Shown: positions 1-10,246, counted from the first letter of the stretch. The stretch: DNA of 64,000 nt from Listeria cornellensis FSL F6-0969 (GCF_000525855.1 NZ_AODE01000014.1:62001-126000), one strand, 5' to 3'. Notes: a model not told the origin generated them from the letters alone. A program made the numbers and translations.

Positions 1-1838
1 ATTGCTTTCGCTTTTTCAATCATAGCATCATCTTGAGAGGCGATGAAAACTGTACCGTCTTGTTCGATATCAATTTTAACCGTCGTTTCATCGATGATTT
101 GGTTGATTTGTTTCCCACCAGGTCCGATAACATCCTTGATTTTATCAGGTTTGATGTTGATTGTGACGATCTTAGGCGCATATTCTGACAGCGTTTCGCG
201 AGGTGTGTTGATTGTCGCTTCTAGATGTTCTAGAATGTGCAGACGGCCTGCTTTTGCTTGTGTTAAAGCTTCTTCTAAAATTTGGCGGCTAAGGCCATCG
301 ATTTTGATATCCATTTGTAAGGCAGTAATTCCGTCACGTGTTCCAGCTACTTTGAAATCCATGTCGCCGAAGTGATCTTCCATACCTTGAATATCGGAAA
401 GAATCGTGTAGTCATCGCCAAGTTTGACAAGGCCCATTGCGATACCTGCAACCGGTGCTTTAATTGGCACACCTGCATCCATCATCGCAAGCGTCGAACC
501 ACAGATACTTGCTTGTGAGCTTGAACCGTTTGACTCTAAAACTTCAGATACAAGGCGAATCGTGTACGGGAAATCTTCTTCGCTTGGAATAACTTGTTGC
601 AACGCGCGTTCGCCTAGTGCTCCGTGACCGATTTCACGTCGACCTGGTGCGCGACGAGGCCCTGTTTCCCCAACACTGAATTGTGGGAAGTTGTAATGAT
701 GCATGAAGCGTTTTGAATCTTCTAAGCCTAAACCGTCAATGATTTGGTGTTCGCGAAGTGGCGCTAATGTACATACGCTGAGCGCTTGCGTTTGCCCACG
801 CGTGAATAGTCCTGAACCATGGACGCGCGGCAAGATACCAACCTCAGAGGATAGCGGACGAATTTCGTCTACTTTACGACCATCTGGACGGATTTTATCT
901 TGGGAAATCAAGCGACGCATTTCATTTTTTTCAAGCATTTCTAGAATATGTTTTACTTCTGGCAGAACTTCTGCCGCATTTTCTAGTTCTTTCACTTCAT
1001 ATTCTGCAACAACCGTTTCTTTTAACACGTTAATGTTTTCTTCGCGTGCTAATTTCTCTTCGGTTTTAATTGCTACTTTCATATCTGCTTCTGCGCGGGC
1101 CGTTACTTCTGCAACAAGCTCTGCGTTTGGCACGAATAATTCGATTTCCATTTTTGCCTTACCAACTGCGGCAACGATTTCTTCTTGGAATGCGATTAAG
1201 CGTTTGATTTCCTCGTGGCCGAACATGATAGCTTCTAACATCGCTTCTTCAGGCACTTCTTTCGCCCCTGCTTCAACCATGTTGATTGCTTCTTTTGTTC
1301 CAGCAACCGTCAAGCTAATATCGCTCAATTCTTGTTGTTCAATAGTTGGATTGATGATGTACTCACCGTTCACACGACCGACATCAACCCCTGCAATTGG
1401 GCCTTCAAAAGGAATGTCCGAGATAGAAAGTGAAATTGAAGAACCAAGCATCGCAGCCATTTCTGGTGAGCAATCTTGATCTACACTAAGTACGGTCGAT
1501 GTGATTTGAACATCATTACGATATCCTTCTGCAAAAAGCGGACGGATTGGACGGTCAATCAGACGCGCCGTTAATGTGGCACGGTCACTTGGACGACCTT
1601 CTCGTTTTAAGAAACCGCCTGGCACTTTACCAACGGCATACATTTTTTCTTCATAGTTCACAGTCAGTGGGAAAAAGTCACCTGGTCTTGGTTTACGTGA
1701 TCCAACAGCTGCTGTTAAAACCACTGTATCCCCGTAACGAATCAGTGCTGCACCATTTGCTTGTTTTGCCATTTGACCAACTTCGATTGCTAGCTCTTTG
1801 CCTGCCCACGTGGATTTAAATACTTGTTTTTCAGTCAT
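1..1838 (-). CDS. pnp: polyribonucleotide nucleotidyltransferase (PNPase), 3' end missing
   Basis: PNPase degrades RNA 3' to 5' phosphorolytically and takes part in mRNA turnover and cold adaptation. The reading frame is open from ATG 1838 to the window edge, about 612 residues of the usual 700-720. Two RNase PH-like domains are present; the second holds a typical [18 protein letters not shown] catalytic stretch near residues 494-511. A KH domain begins with GPGGKQI near residue 571. The C-terminal S1 domain lies outside the window. The start is set by AAGGAGATCG eight bases upstream. It follows rpsO on the same strand, the classical rpsO-pnp pair, but a 490-bp palindromic spacer separates them here. 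No frameshift was seen in this gene. Confidence 0.97.
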   Translation of the reverse strand, partial: MTEKQVFKSTWAGKELAIEVGQMAKQANGAALIRYGDTVVLTAAVGSRKPRPGDFFPLTVNYEEKMYAVGKVPGGFLKREGRPSDRATLTARLIDRPIRPLFAEGYRNDVQITSTVLSVDQDCSPEMAAMLGSSISLSISDIPFEGPIAGVDVGRVNGEYIINPTIEQQELSDISLTVAGTKEAINMVEAGAKEVPEEAMLEAIMFGHEEIKRLIAFQEEIVAAVGKAKMEIELFVPNAELVAEVTARAEADMKVAIKTEEKLAREENINVLKETVVAEYEVKELENAAEVLPEVKHILEMLEKNEMRRLISQDKIRPDGRKVDEIRPLSSEVGILPRVHGSGLFTRGQTQALSVCTLAPLREHQIIDGLGLEDSKRFMHHYNFPQFSVGETGPRRAPGRREIGHGALGERALQQVIPSEEDFPYTIRLVSEVLESNGSSSQASICGSTLAMMDAGVPIKAPVAGIAMGLVKLGDDYTILSDIQGMEDHFGDMDFKVAGTRDGITALQMDIKIDGLSRQILEEALTQAKAGRLHILEHLEATINTPRETLSEYAPKIVTINIKPDKIKDVIGPGGKQINQIIDETTVKIDIEQDGTVFIASQDDAMIEKAKA

Positions 1839-2330
1839 ATTTCGATCTCCTTTTAGTTAGGAGCGTCCACTACCAAATAGAAACTTTACCATGCATAATT
1901 CTTCACGCACGCCTGAATTGGTATTCAGACACGCATGAATCCAAAAACCAACCATCTCTCTCATCGAGCCGAGAAGCACTCATCTGCGTCGTTGAAGTCT
2001 GCGCGCTGATGCTCTTCTACACGAAAGCGTTTCGCATAACTTCTCACATGGTCGAGGACACTACCCTCTCCCTGTTTTCAGTCAACATACCTCAAGTATG
2101 CTCCGCGTCTGTGCTCCACTTCGCCTAGCATCTGAGCGCTTCTCGGCTCGATAAGGCTTGGCGTCTGCGAAGACAGTGACTTTTAGTGAAATCATGTTTT
2201 TTTTATGTAAATGGCACGTTTTTGGATTCATGCGATAAAGCTTCTTTCTACCTTCTTAGGTAGCGGGACACTTCTTGTTTATTTTTTTTCAAAAAAAAAA
2301 CGGGACAAAAATATCCCGTTTTCCTTGTGT
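1839..2330. repeat. rpsO-pnp spacer: nested long inverted repeats
   Basis: This is a 490-bp spacer without a gene. Outer arms of 17 bases (1932-1948 and 2218-2234) are exact inverse complements. Inner arms of 20 bases (1963-1982 and 2133-2152) match at 19 positions. A small inverted repeat CATAC/GTATG followed by GCTCCGC lies near 2085-2106 and resembles the apex of the palindrome in the truB-rbfA gap. Near 1911-1926, CTGAAT/ATTCAG forms another short stem, and CTACCT/AGGTAG near 2250-2267 a third. The whole region could fold as one extended cruciform or hairpin. It may be an intergenic repeat element, or a processing structure in the rpsO-pnp transcript. Confidence 0.75.
2289..2324 (-). terminator. 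rho-independent terminator after rpsO
   Basis: On the minus strand AACGGGA and TCCCGTT form a stem with an eight-base loop, followed directly by a run of ten T. It lies seven bases after the rpsO stop and should separate rpsO from pnp, so that pnp depends on read-through or on its own promoter. Confidence 0.85.
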
Positions 2331-2600
2331 TTATCGACGTAAACCTAAACGTCCGATAAGTTCGCGGTAACGTGCAACATCTTTCTTACGTAGGTAAGTT
2401 AAAAGGTTACGACGATGACCGACCATTTTCATCAAACCACGATAAGAATGGTGATCCTTCTTGTGCTCGCGAACGTGTTCATTCAAACTGTTGATTTCTG
2501 CAGTAAGAACAGCGATTTGAACTTCTGGTGAACCAGTGTCCGTATCATGTACACGATATTCAGCGATAATTTCATTTTTACGCTCTTGTGTCAATGCCAT
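2331..2600 (-). CDS. rpsO: 30S ribosomal protein S15
   Basis: An 89-residue protein of the exact family length. It binds 16S rRNA in the central domain and bridges to 23S rRNA. It opens [20 protein letters not shown] and holds the conserved [11 protein letters not shown] and [13 protein letters not shown] stretches. The start is fixed by AGGAGG nine bases before the ATG. It lies between ribF and pnp as in most Bacillales. It is followed by a strong terminator, and its own promoter is visible upstream, so it is probably transcribed both alone and with the ribF side. Confidence 0.98.
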   Translation of the reverse strand: MALTQERKNEIIAEYRVHDTDTGSPEVQIAVLTAEINSLNEHVREHKKDHHSYRGLMKMVGHRRNLLTYLRKKDVARYRELIGRLGLRR

Positions 2601-2697
2601 TTCTTACACACCTCCTTCTTTTCTAATCCCCACATACTGAGCCAAGCGTTGGTGACTCGCAAAAAGCCAAGTAAGGGTTCTATTTCGTACAGAGTTA

Positions 2698-2726
2698 AAG
2701 ATACACTATTTTCGGTCAAAAAGCAA
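2698..2726 (-). promoter_or_regulatory. sigma-A-like promoter and leader of rpsO
   Basis: TTGCTT (2721-2726) and TATCTT (2698-2703) are spaced by 17 bases. The following leader of roughly 90 bases contains GAGTC and GGCTC segments that can pair just upstream of the ribosome binding site. S15 leaders in Gram-positive bacteria are known to be autoregulated; whether this is such a leader is inference. Confidence 0.5.
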
Positions 2727-2742
2727 GAGATAGCCTAACTTT

Positions 2743-3669
2743 TTATGCGAAATATGCTCTCGTATCTGCTTCGTCTTGCTTCAATTGTTCAATCAAACCT
2801 TCTACACCATTAAATTTCAACTCTGGCCGGAAATAATGGAACCATTCGATTTCAATTTCCTCGCCATATATTTCTTGGTGGAAATCTAAAATATAGACTT
2901 CTATCGACATTGCTTGGTCATCCTTGAAGGTAATATTATACCCAATACTTGCCATGCCTAAATGTATTTCTCCGTTTACTTTAAATTTGACCGCATAAAC
3001 GCCTAATTTGGGAATGAGGAAACCGTCATCAACTGCAATGTTCGCCGTCGGAAAACCGATTGTACGGCCACGTTTGTCACCATGGATAACGGTTCCTGTA
3101 AGCGTGTACGGATAGCCTAGCAGTTGGTTTGCCTCGTCTAGTTGACCTTCCGAAATATATTTCCGAATGTTAGTAGAGCTCACCTTATCATGCAAATCTT
3201 CTAGCTTCTGAACAATCGTTACGTCAAATTGCCCATCCGCATAGTTGGCGAGATCCGACATTTTACCAGCGCCCTGACGTCCGTAAGAATAATCGAAGCC
3301 GGCAACAACATGCTTCGCGTTTAGACCGACCAGATAATTTGCGACGAAATTTTCTGGGCTCAGATTCGAAAATGCCGTAGTAAAACGAACGATGTATAAA
3401 ATATCAACGCCTAGCGCGGCCATCTTACGTTTTTTCTCTTCTAGCGGTGTCAAATATTTGACTTGTTTTCGCATTTGGCTTAGAACAACGGATGGATGTG
3501 GATCGAAAGTTAAGACCGCAGTTTTTATGCCGCGTTTTCCAGCTTCTTTTTTAGCTGTGTTGATGACTTCTTGATGCCCTCGGTGCAATCCATCGAAAAA
3601 ACCAAGCGCTATCACTTTAGGATCGCGATCGATATGTTCTGGTGGATGATGCAAAAAATACGTTTCCAT
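2743..3669 (-). CDS. ribF: bifunctional riboflavin kinase / FAD synthetase
   Basis: Makes FMN from riboflavin and ATP, then FAD. The 308 residues hold an N-terminal nucleotidyltransferase part (GFFDGLHRGHQ, TFDPHP) and a C-terminal riboflavin kinase part that starts around residue 185 with GKLxG-like TGTVIHGDKRGRTIGFPTAN. I place the start at ATG 3669, preceded by GAAGGGGA. The frame extends upstream to a GTG at 3690 but without a better ribosome binding site. It is the same as B. subtilis ribC in position between truB and rpsO. Confidence 0.95.
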   Translation of the reverse strand: METYFLHHPPEHIDRDPKVIALGFFDGLHRGHQEVINTAKKEAGKRGIKTAVLTFDPHPSVVLSQMRKQVKYLTPLEEKKRKMAALGVDILYIVRFTTAFSNLSPENFVANYLVGLNAKHVVAGFDYSYGRQGAGKMSDLANYADGQFDVTIVQKLEDLHDKVSSTNIRKYISEGQLDEANQLLGYPYTLTGTVIHGDKRGRTIGFPTANIAVDDGFLIPKLGVYAVKFKVNGEIHLGMASIGYNITFKDDQAMSIEVYILDFHQEIYGEEIEIEWFHYFRPELKFNGVEGLIEQLKQDEADTRAYFA

Positions 3670-3797
3670 GAAATCCCCTTCTCTTCGCACTATGTTTTGC
3701 CCTGCTACTTTAAGGGTAAAATATAACGCGCAATCAATACGGAGTTACGAGGAGTTACCTTGTTTGACAAGAGGTAGCTTCTTTTCGTTTACCGTTT

Positions 3798-4726
3798 TTA
3801 GTTTAGTTTACCTTCACGTAGTTCAATCACTTTTTCTGGTTTCCAAAAATCGCGACGTTCTGGATGCTGTACATAGATGGCTGTTAATTTATTTTTATAG
3901 AGCAAGGCTACGCGTCCTTGGTTGCGTTCTTTGATGAACTGTTCTGGTAGTACAACGCCGTTTAGCACTTTCTCATGAATGAGTTCTGAAATGCCTTGTT
4001 GCGGCATGTCCGATAAGCCGTCTTCTAACGGATACAGGAAGCTCGCGCCTTCTTCTTTTGCTTGTAATGCTTCAATTTCGGATAACGTGAAGCATTGTTC
4101 TTCTGTGAAAATACCGCTTTGTGTGCGTTTTAGTTCTGACATATGTGCGGGATATCCTAGTTTTTCACCAATCATGACAGCGAGTGTGCGAATGTAAGTT
4201 CCTTTGCCACATTTAATTCGTATGTGAAATGTATTGTTATCTGGACTTATTGGTACGTAAGGCTTCAAGAGTTCAATTGTATAAATATTCACCGTACGTT
4301 TCGGACGTTCAATCTCTATGCCTTCTCTTGCATATTCATACAATTTGCGGCCATTTACCTTCACTGCAGAGTACATCGGCGGAATTTGCTCGATTTCCCC
4401 AACAAAAGATTTTGCAGCTTTTTCAACATCAATTGGCAAAATGGTTTCAGTGATATCTTTTTCAGCAACTACTTCTCCGCTCGCGTCTTCGGTCGTTGTG
4501 GCACTGCCTAGCGTAACCGTAGCTTCGTAAGTTTTACCTTCATCCGTAATATATTCGGCGAGTTTTGTTGCGCGACCAATACAAATCGGCAAAACACCTT
4601 CGACATCCGGATCAAGCGTTCCTGTATGTCCAACTTTTTTTTGTTTGGAGAATTTTTGCGCAATTTGAATACGCAGTCATGGCTCGTCATGCCTTTTTCT
4701 TTCCACAAGGGGATAATTCCGTCCAT
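3798..4726 (-). CDS. truB: tRNA pseudouridine(55) synthase (two apparent frameshifts)
   Basis: Converts U55 of the T-loop of tRNAs to pseudouridine. Reading from ATG 4726 (GGAG upstream) gives MDGIIPLWKEKGMTSHDCVF; after correction HTGTLDPDVEGVL follows, which carries the catalytic Asp. The rest runs without break to 3798. Two runs are each one base too long: T at 4653-4657 and T at 4635-4642. Removing one base from each gives 308 residues, the normal length. As written, the gene is split into an N-terminal fragment and a large C-terminal frame. Both breaks are in homopolymers, so I take them as sequencing errors. It lies between rbfA and ribF. Confidence 0.93.
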
Positions 4727-4778
4727 CTCGTAAATCACTCCTTTTCCTACACAACAGAATCTGTATCATAACCCAAAT

Positions 4779-4899
4779 AAATCGGCGGCAAGCGCTCGCA
4801 TTCAGGGGATTTTATGGGCTTCCGGTTCTTACATACATTAGTATGCTCCGCTTCCGGCTCCCACAAAATCCCCTGAATACAAACGCTTTCGCTCGATTT
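4779..4899. repeat. long palindrome in the rbfA-truB gap
   Basis: Arms at 4800-4818 and 4860-4878 are inverse complements at 18 of 19 positions. Outer arms at 4779-4794 and 4884-4899 pair imperfectly. The apex CATAC-ATTA-GTATG is at 4832-4845 and is followed by GCTCCGC. The apex and flank resemble those in the rpsO-pnp spacer, and the left end AATCGGCGGCAAGCG resembles the minus-strand palindrome in the proS-polC gap. I see no gene in the 260 bases between rbfA and truB. Confidence 0.75.
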
Positions 4900-4988
4900 G
4901 TGTAAAGCAAAACTCTCGTCCTACCCAAATAATAGAATGGGCGATTTGTTTATGCCTTGAATTTTGTCCAAATTTCTTGCCTTGTTTA

Positions 4989-5334
4989 TTATTCGTTATC
5001 GTTTAGACCACGTAATAGGTCGTCTATATGATTGCCGTAAGCTACAGAATGATCTATTTCGAAAAATAGTTCTGGTACTTTACGCAACCGAATGCGACTA
5101 CCGATTTCGGAGCGAATAAAACCATGTGCTTTTTCCAAGGCAGCGAGGGCGTCTTGTTGCCCTTTTTCTTCGCCTAAAACGGAAACAAACACGGTTGCTT
5201 GTTGTAAATCACCTGTCACATCAACACCTGTAACGGTAATAAAACCAATGCGAGGATCTCTTAATTTACGGTTAAGGATGTCGCCAAGCTCTTTTTTTCA
5301 TTTGCTCTGCTACACGATTAGCTCTAAGATTCAT
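4989..5334 (-). CDS. rbfA: 30S ribosome-binding factor A (apparent frameshift)
   Basis: A small KH-fold protein that binds 30S subunits during maturation and is needed for growth in the cold. From ATG 5334 (GAGGTG upstream) the protein begins [17 protein letters not shown] run of seven T at 5292-5298, one more than the frame allows, breaks it after 14 residues. The remaining frame continues [20 protein letters not shown] to the end at 4989. Removing one base gives 114 residues, typical for RbfA. Annotating only the long frame would give a false 76-residue protein starting at MTGDLQQ. It is part of the nusA-infB operon. Confidence 0.93.
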
Positions 5335-5348
5335 ATTTTCACCTCATT

Positions 5349-5627
5349 TTACAAACTTTCCATTGTTGTTTTGCCGCGTTCCCACTCTGGAAATGAATCG
5401 AGAAATGCGAGAACAGTATCTGCTACTTTTTCGGCTTGTTCGTGGGATTCGGAGACGACAGCGAATCCGATTAAGGCTCGCTGCCATTTGTCTTGGAATC
5501 CAATTTCAGCAATGGAGATATTAAATTTTTGGCCGGCACGTGTTAGGACGCGCTTTATGATGGCTCGTTTTTCTTTTAGTGTCTGCGGGGTCTGCAAAAA
5601 CCACTCGGACTCGACGTAACGAATCAT
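5349..5627 (-). CDS. ylxP: DUF503 family protein YlxP
   Basis: A 92-residue protein of the YlxP family, which sits between infB and rbfA in most Bacillales. The conserved [12 protein letters not shown] stretch and the ferredoxin-like length fit. Its start overlaps the infB stop (ATGA), so it is translationally coupled. It has been linked to ribosome or 30S maturation mostly by neighbourhood; no catalytic residues can be pointed out, and its function is not assigned here. Confidence 0.88.
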   Translation of the reverse strand: MIRYVESEWFLQTPQTLKEKRAIIKRVLTRAGQKFNISIAEIGFQDKWQRALIGFAVVSESHEQAEKVADTVLAFLDSFPEWERGKTTMESL

Positions 5628-7928
5628 TTACGTTCAATTTCCTCCATGATGTAAGCTTCAATCACGTCGTCTTCTTTAATATCGTTAAATTTATCAATCG
5701 TAATACCACATTCGAAGCCTTTTGCTACTTCTTTTGCGTCATCTTTAAAGCGTTTCAGCGTACCGATTTCGCCTTCGAAAACAACGATGCCGTCGCGGAT
5801 AACACGAACGCCACTGTCACGTGTGATTTTGCCGTCTGTAACGTAACAACCCGCGATTGTTCCAACTTTGGATACGCTGATTGTTTGACGTACTTGGGCT
5901 TGACCGATAATTTTTTCTTGGAATTCTGGATCGAGCATCCCTTTCATCGCAGCTTCGATTTCGTCGATAGCTTTATAGATAACGCGATGTAAACGGATAT
6001 CAACGCCTTCATTTTCAGCGCCTTCACGTGCTTGTGTTGTTGGGCGAACGTTGAATCCGATGACGATGGCGTTTGATGCAGAAGCCAAGGTAATATCAGA
6101 TTCGTTGATAGCACCAACGGACGTGTGAATAATTTTAACGTTAACGCCTTCTACTTCAATTTTACGTAGGGATGCAGCCAAGGCTTCCACTGATCCTTGT
6201 ACGTCGGCTTTGATGATAACGTTAACTTCTTTCATTTCGCCGGCTTTCATGTGTTCGAATAGATTTTCTAGACTCACACGGTTTGTCGCAGAACGTTGGG
6301 CTACAACAGCACGACTTGAACGAGCTTCCCCAACGGCGCGGGCTGTTTTTTCATCTTCAAAGACCACGAAACGGTCGCCAGCTTGTGGTACATCGCTAAG
6401 TCCAGTGATTTCAACCGGTGTACTTGGCCCAACTTTCTTCACGCGGCGTCCGATATCATTGACCATCGCACGAACACGTCCAAAGGTATGACCGACAACG
6501 ATTGGATCGCCGACTTTCAGTGTACCATCTTGTACTAGAAGTGTCGCAACGGAACCGCGACCTTTATCTAGTTCTGCCTCGATAACGCTACCAATAGCTA
6601 GACGATCTGGGTTTGCTTTCAATTCTTCTACTTCGGAAACAAGGAGAATCATTTCAAGCAACGTGTCCAGTCCTTCGCCAAATTTCGCTGAGATTGGTAC
6701 GAAAATCGTATCGCCGCCCCATGCTTCAGGAACTAATTCGTACTCGGTTAATTCTTGCATCACGCGATCTGCATTGGCTTGCGGTTTATCGATTTTGTTT
6801 ACAGCAACAATGATTGGAACTTCCGCCGCTTTCGCATGGTTGATCGCCTCAATTGTTTGTGGCATAACGCCATCATCTGCTGCTACCACAAGAATGGTGA
6901 TATCGGTAATTTTGGCACCACGCGCACGCATTGTTGTAAAGGCTGCGTGACCAGGTGTATCTAGGAATGTGATTTTTTTTGTTGTGTACTTCAAGTTGGT
7001 AGGCACCGATATGTTGTGTGATTCCGCCAGCTTCACCAAGTGTTACCTTCGTGTTACGCAGGGAATCAAGTAGCGTTGTTTTACCATGATCGACGTGACC
7101 CATGATGGTTACAACAGCTGGACGCTCGACTTCTTTACCTTTATCTTCTTCCGTTGCTTCTTCAAAATAAACATCTAAATCTGTGATATCGATTTTGATT
7201 TCTTCTTCTACTTCTACGCCGTACTCGCCACAGACAAGTTCAATTGCTTCTTTGTCCAAGCCTTGGTTAATCGTTGCTACGACGCCGAGTAGGAATAGTT
7301 TTTTGATGATTTCAGATGGCTCGCGGTATAATTTACGCGCTAATTCGCCAACGGTAAGTGATTCCGAGAAAACGATTTTTTCTGGAAGCTCTTTTGGCTT
7401 CGGCGGTGTTGGTGGTACGGTACTGTGATTGCGTTTTCCTTTGTATTTAGTGTTGTTTTTGCGACCGCGGTTTTGATTGTTGCGATTGCCACCTTGATTA
7501 CGGTTTCCTCCGCCTTGTGCGTTGCCGCCAGGTCGGTTTGATCCACCGCTATTGTTTGGACGATTTTGTCCGCCTTGTGTTGTTCCACCAGCTGGTTTAT
7601 TTCCACTTGCTGCTGGTTTCGCTGCGCCTTGTGAGGTTGGTTTATTGGTATTATTAGTTGGTTTGGATTGATTCGATTTATCATTCATATTTGGTTTATT
7701 AGACCCCTTACTTTGACCTGCTTCGTTTGATGCTTTAGGTTGGCTGCTTGGCGCGGCAGATTCTTTTTTCGGTCCAAGCAATGTTTTGTCGAGTTGTCTT
7801 AATGCATTGTCGTTAATAGTAGACATATGGTTGGCGACTTCAACGCCTAATTCTTGTAATGTCTCGATCACTTTTTTACTAGGTAATTGGTGTTCTTTTG
7901 CGTATTCATATACACGAACTTTACTCAT
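5624..7928 (-). CDS. infB: translation initiation factor IF-2 (apparent frameshift)
   Basis: GTPase that places initiator fMet-tRNA on the 30S subunit. Starting at ATG 7928 (GGAGGTG upstream) the protein has an N-terminal IF2N helical domain ([20 protein letters not shown]). A low-complexity linker rich in Asn, Gly, Gln and Pro follows at about residues 60-165. The G domain starts at [12 protein letters not shown] near residue 274, and the IF2 beta-barrel and C-terminal tRNA-binding domains follow. A run of eight T at 6973-6980, one too many, shifts the frame just before the G2/G3 region ([14 protein letters not shown]). Correction gives 767 residues. The linker's repetitiveness is normal for IF-2. 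Confidence 0.95.
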
Positions 7929-7950
7929 GTGACACACCTCCGTTAAGATT

Positions 7951-8253
7951 TCACCCGAGTAATTCCGTTAGTTTTGCCGCAAATCCTTTATCCATTACCG
8001 CGATAATGGCTCTTGCATCTTTGCCGATCGCACCGCCTAGCTGTTCACGGGTGCCGGCTTTCACAAGCGGGACATCGTAATACTGGCATTTGTTACGGAT
8101 TGTTTTCTCGGTTTTTTCTGATATATCTTCTGAAATGATGACTAGTCGTGCTTTTTGACGCCTCACTTCTTTTAAAACTAGTTCTTCGCCAGTCACGAGT
8201 TTGCGAGCGCTATAAGCGATTCCGAGTAAGGAATAGGCTTTGTTATGATCCAT
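7951..8253 (-). CDS. ylxQ: L7Ae-family K-turn RNA-binding protein YlxQ
   Basis: A 100-residue protein of the L7Ae/L30e/S12e/Gadd45 fold, formerly called ribosomal protein L7Ae-like. The typical helix-strand pattern is seen in [19 protein letters not shown] and [12 protein letters not shown]. Its start at 8253 lies inside the end of ylxR (11-base overlap), so the two are co-translated. Homologues bind kink-turn RNAs; the target here is not visible. Confidence 0.9.
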   Translation of the reverse strand: MDHNKAYSLLGIAYSARKLVTGEELVLKEVRRQKARLVIISEDISEKTEKTIRNKCQYYDVPLVKAGTREQLGGAIGKDARAIIAVMDKGFAAKLTELLG

Positions 8254-8536
8254 GATTTGCTCCTTCGATTGTCTTTACATAATCAATGAGTTGATCGTAA
8301 AAACCGTCTTGTTCTGGCATCTTCATCTGATGAAAAATACTGTTTTTCTTTTTGGCTTTTTCAGCGACCTTGCTGTCTATGACAATGTAAAAACCACGAC
8401 CTGGCGCTTTTCCGCTAGGATCTATCGTCAGTACACCGTCTTTAGAATAGGCAATACGTAAAAGTTCGCCTTTTGGTTTGCGCTCGCCGGTTACAATACA
8501 TTTTCTTAAAGGAATTTTCTTGTTACGCATCCGCAT
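8243..8536 (-). CDS. ylxR: YlxR (DUF448) RNA-binding protein
   Basis: A 97-residue basic protein with the family signature RKCIVTGERKPKGELLRI near the N-terminus and GRGFYIVID in the middle. Members of this family have been reported to bind and modulate RNase P (RnpM), which is family knowledge rather than something visible here. It is preceded by AAAGGAG and lies between nusA and ylxQ. The position in the nusA operon is conserved. Confidence 0.92.
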   Translation of the reverse strand: MRMRNKKIPLRKCIVTGERKPKGELLRIAYSKDGVLTIDPSGKAPGRGFYIVIDSKVAEKAKKKNSIFHQMKMPEQDGFYDQLIDYVKTIEGANHGS

Positions 8537-8547
8537 TGGTCACTCCT

Positions 8548-9669
8548 TTATTCTTCGTCTTCAGCGATTTCATCGGCCATGTCGATATCTACGCGCTCGA
8601 TGACTGGGCCATCAGGGCGTGGATAAATACCAGCTTCTGTCGCCACGGTTTCGCTCTTAATATCAATTTTCCAGCCAGTTAATTTAGCGGCAAGACGCGC
8701 ATTTTGACCACGTTTACCAATAGCTAGGGAAAGTTGATAATCTGGCACGATAACCGTTGTTGCTTGTTCGGCTTCATTGACGATAACGTCGAGTACCTTG
8801 GACGGGCTTAACGCATTTGCAACGAATGTAAACGGATCAGCTGACCATTCCACGATATCAATTTTTTCACCTTTTAGTTCGTTCACGATGGCTTGTACGC
8901 GGGCACCTTTTGGACCTACACAAGAACCAACTGGATCAACTTCTGGATTTTCTGTGTATACAGAGATTTTAGAACGATCTCCGGCTTCACGAGCAACAGA
9001 TTTAATTTCTACAATGCCTTCATAGATTTCTGGAACTTCCATTTCAAAAAGTCGTTTTAAAAGACCTGGATGTGTGCGAGAAACATAGATTTGAGGTCCT
9101 TTGGTCGTTTTCTCGACTTTCGTCAAGTATACTTTGATACGATCATGGGCGCGGTATGTCTCATTTGGCATTTGCTCATTTTGCGATAGGATTGCTTCGA
9201 TTTTACCAAGGTTCACATAAATAAAACGAGAATCTTGGCGTTCTACAATACCCGTCATAATGTCATCTTCGCGATCGATAAACTCGTCGTAAATGATGCC
9301 TCGTTCTGCTTCACGAACACGTTGCGTCACGACTTGTTTCGCTGTTTGTGCTGCGATTCGGCCGAAATCTTTTGGCGTTACTTCGAGTTCCACAATATCG
9401 CCGACTTTAAAAGTTGCGTTGATTTTGTGGGCTTCTTCCACAGAGATTTCTAAGCGGGAGTCAAATACTTGATCTACCACATCTTTGCGCGCTAACACAT
9501 GCATCGTGCCCTTATCTAAGTTTAAATCTACTCGTACATTTTGTGCTTGGTTGAAATTTCGCTTGTAAGCAGAGACCAGTGCCGCCTCAATCGCTTCAAT
9601 AATCACATCACGTGAAATTCCTTTATCATGTTCTAAAACATGAAGAGCATCTAATAGTTCTGAGCTCAT
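8548..9669 (-). CDS. nusA: transcription termination/antitermination factor NusA
   Basis: Binds RNA polymerase and nascent RNA and modulates pausing and termination. The 373 residues follow the Gram-positive plan: N-terminal RNAP-binding domain, S1 domain around residues 130-200 (MTGIVERQDSRFIYVNLG), KH1 (GSCVGPKGARVQAI) and KH2 (LAIGKRGQNARLAAKLTGW), with a short acidic tail. It lacks the C-terminal acidic repeats of the enterobacterial protein, as expected. Preceded by GGAGC nine bases upstream and by rimP. Confidence 0.97.
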   Translation of the reverse strand: MSSELLDALHVLEHDKGISRDVIIEAIEAALVSAYKRNFNQAQNVRVDLNLDKGTMHVLARKDVVDQVFDSRLEISVEEAHKINATFKVGDIVELEVTPKDFGRIAAQTAKQVVTQRVREAERGIIYDEFIDREDDIMTGIVERQDSRFIYVNLGKIEAILSQNEQMPNETYRAHDRIKVYLTKVEKTTKGPQIYVSRTHPGLLKRLFEMEVPEIYEGIVEIKSVAREAGDRSKISVYTENPEVDPVGSCVGPKGARVQAIVNELKGEKIDIVEWSADPFTFVANALSPSKVLDVIVNEAEQATTVIVPDYQLSLAIGKRGQNARLAAKLTGWKIDIKSETVATEAGIYPRPDGPVIERVDIDMADEIAEDEE

Positions 9670-9699
9670 TCTTTTTTCAGCTCCTTTAATTTACCGCTT

Positions 9700-10167
9700 T
9701 TAAAATTTAATCGCTAGTCTTGCTTTGGCCACTTTGTCTTTCGGAATTTCACAGACAATTTTACGTGTCTTATCCAAAATTTCAACAGTTAGCGCCTCGC
9801 CATCGTACTTCGTGAGTGTTCCTTCCCACATTTTACGGTCCGCGATTGGCTCGTAGCTTGTGATGTGGACCCATTTGTCAATAGCTGCTTCAAAATCTTT
9901 TTCCTTTTTTAATGGTCGTTCTGCGCCTGGTGATGATACTTCCAGAAAGTAATTTTGTGTAATCGGGTCATTTTTGTCCAAGATTTCACTTAGTTTCTCG
10001 CTAACCAAGGCACATTCATCGATATCAATGCCGCCTTCTTTATCTAAAAATACCCTCAAATACCAGTGCTTTCCTTCTTTTTCAAACGCTAAATCGACCA
10101 GTTCTAGTTGAAGTTCGGTTGTGATTGGCAACACGATTTCTTCGACTTGTTCAAGAACTTTACTCAT
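9700..10167 (-). CDS. rimP: ribosome maturation factor RimP
   Basis: Needed for 30S assembly (S12 incorporation). 155 residues from ATG 10167, chosen because AAAGGAGG lies seven bases before it; the frame is open further upstream to 10260 but that stretch overlaps the polC terminator. The conserved LRVFLDKEGGIDIDECALVS and FLEVSSPGAERPL stretches identify the family. It heads the rimP-nusA-ylxR-ylxQ-infB-ylxP-rbfA operon. Confidence 0.95.
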   Translation of the reverse strand: MSKVLEQVEEIVLPITTELQLELVDLAFEKEGKHWYLRVFLDKEGGIDIDECALVSEKLSEILDKNDPITQNYFLEVSSPGAERPLKKEKDFEAAIDKWVHITSYEPIADRKMWEGTLTKYDGEALTVEILDKTRKIVCEIPKDKVAKARLAIKF

Positions 10168-10246
10168 TTTAGCCTCCTTTAATATATCTGACAAAGCTAG
10201 TATTGCCAGTGGTTTACGACAATCTAACCCTGCAAAGTTGCAAAAG

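Noticed and set aside
703..1479. Long plus-strand frames antisense to pnp, and similar ones opposite polC, SbcC, SbcD and the ABC exporters
   Set aside because: They are shadows of strongly supported genes on the other strand, with no ribosome binding sites or recognisable domains.
1932..2234. An insertion sequence with terminal inverted repeats in the rpsO-pnp gap
   Set aside because: No transposase frame and no flanking target duplication were seen; only a palindromic element can be supported.
5624..7928. Programmed ribosomal frameshifting in infB or rpsB at A-rich runs
   Set aside because: No stimulatory structure was seen, and the same type of break appears in some 19 unrelated genes; sequencing error explains all of them.
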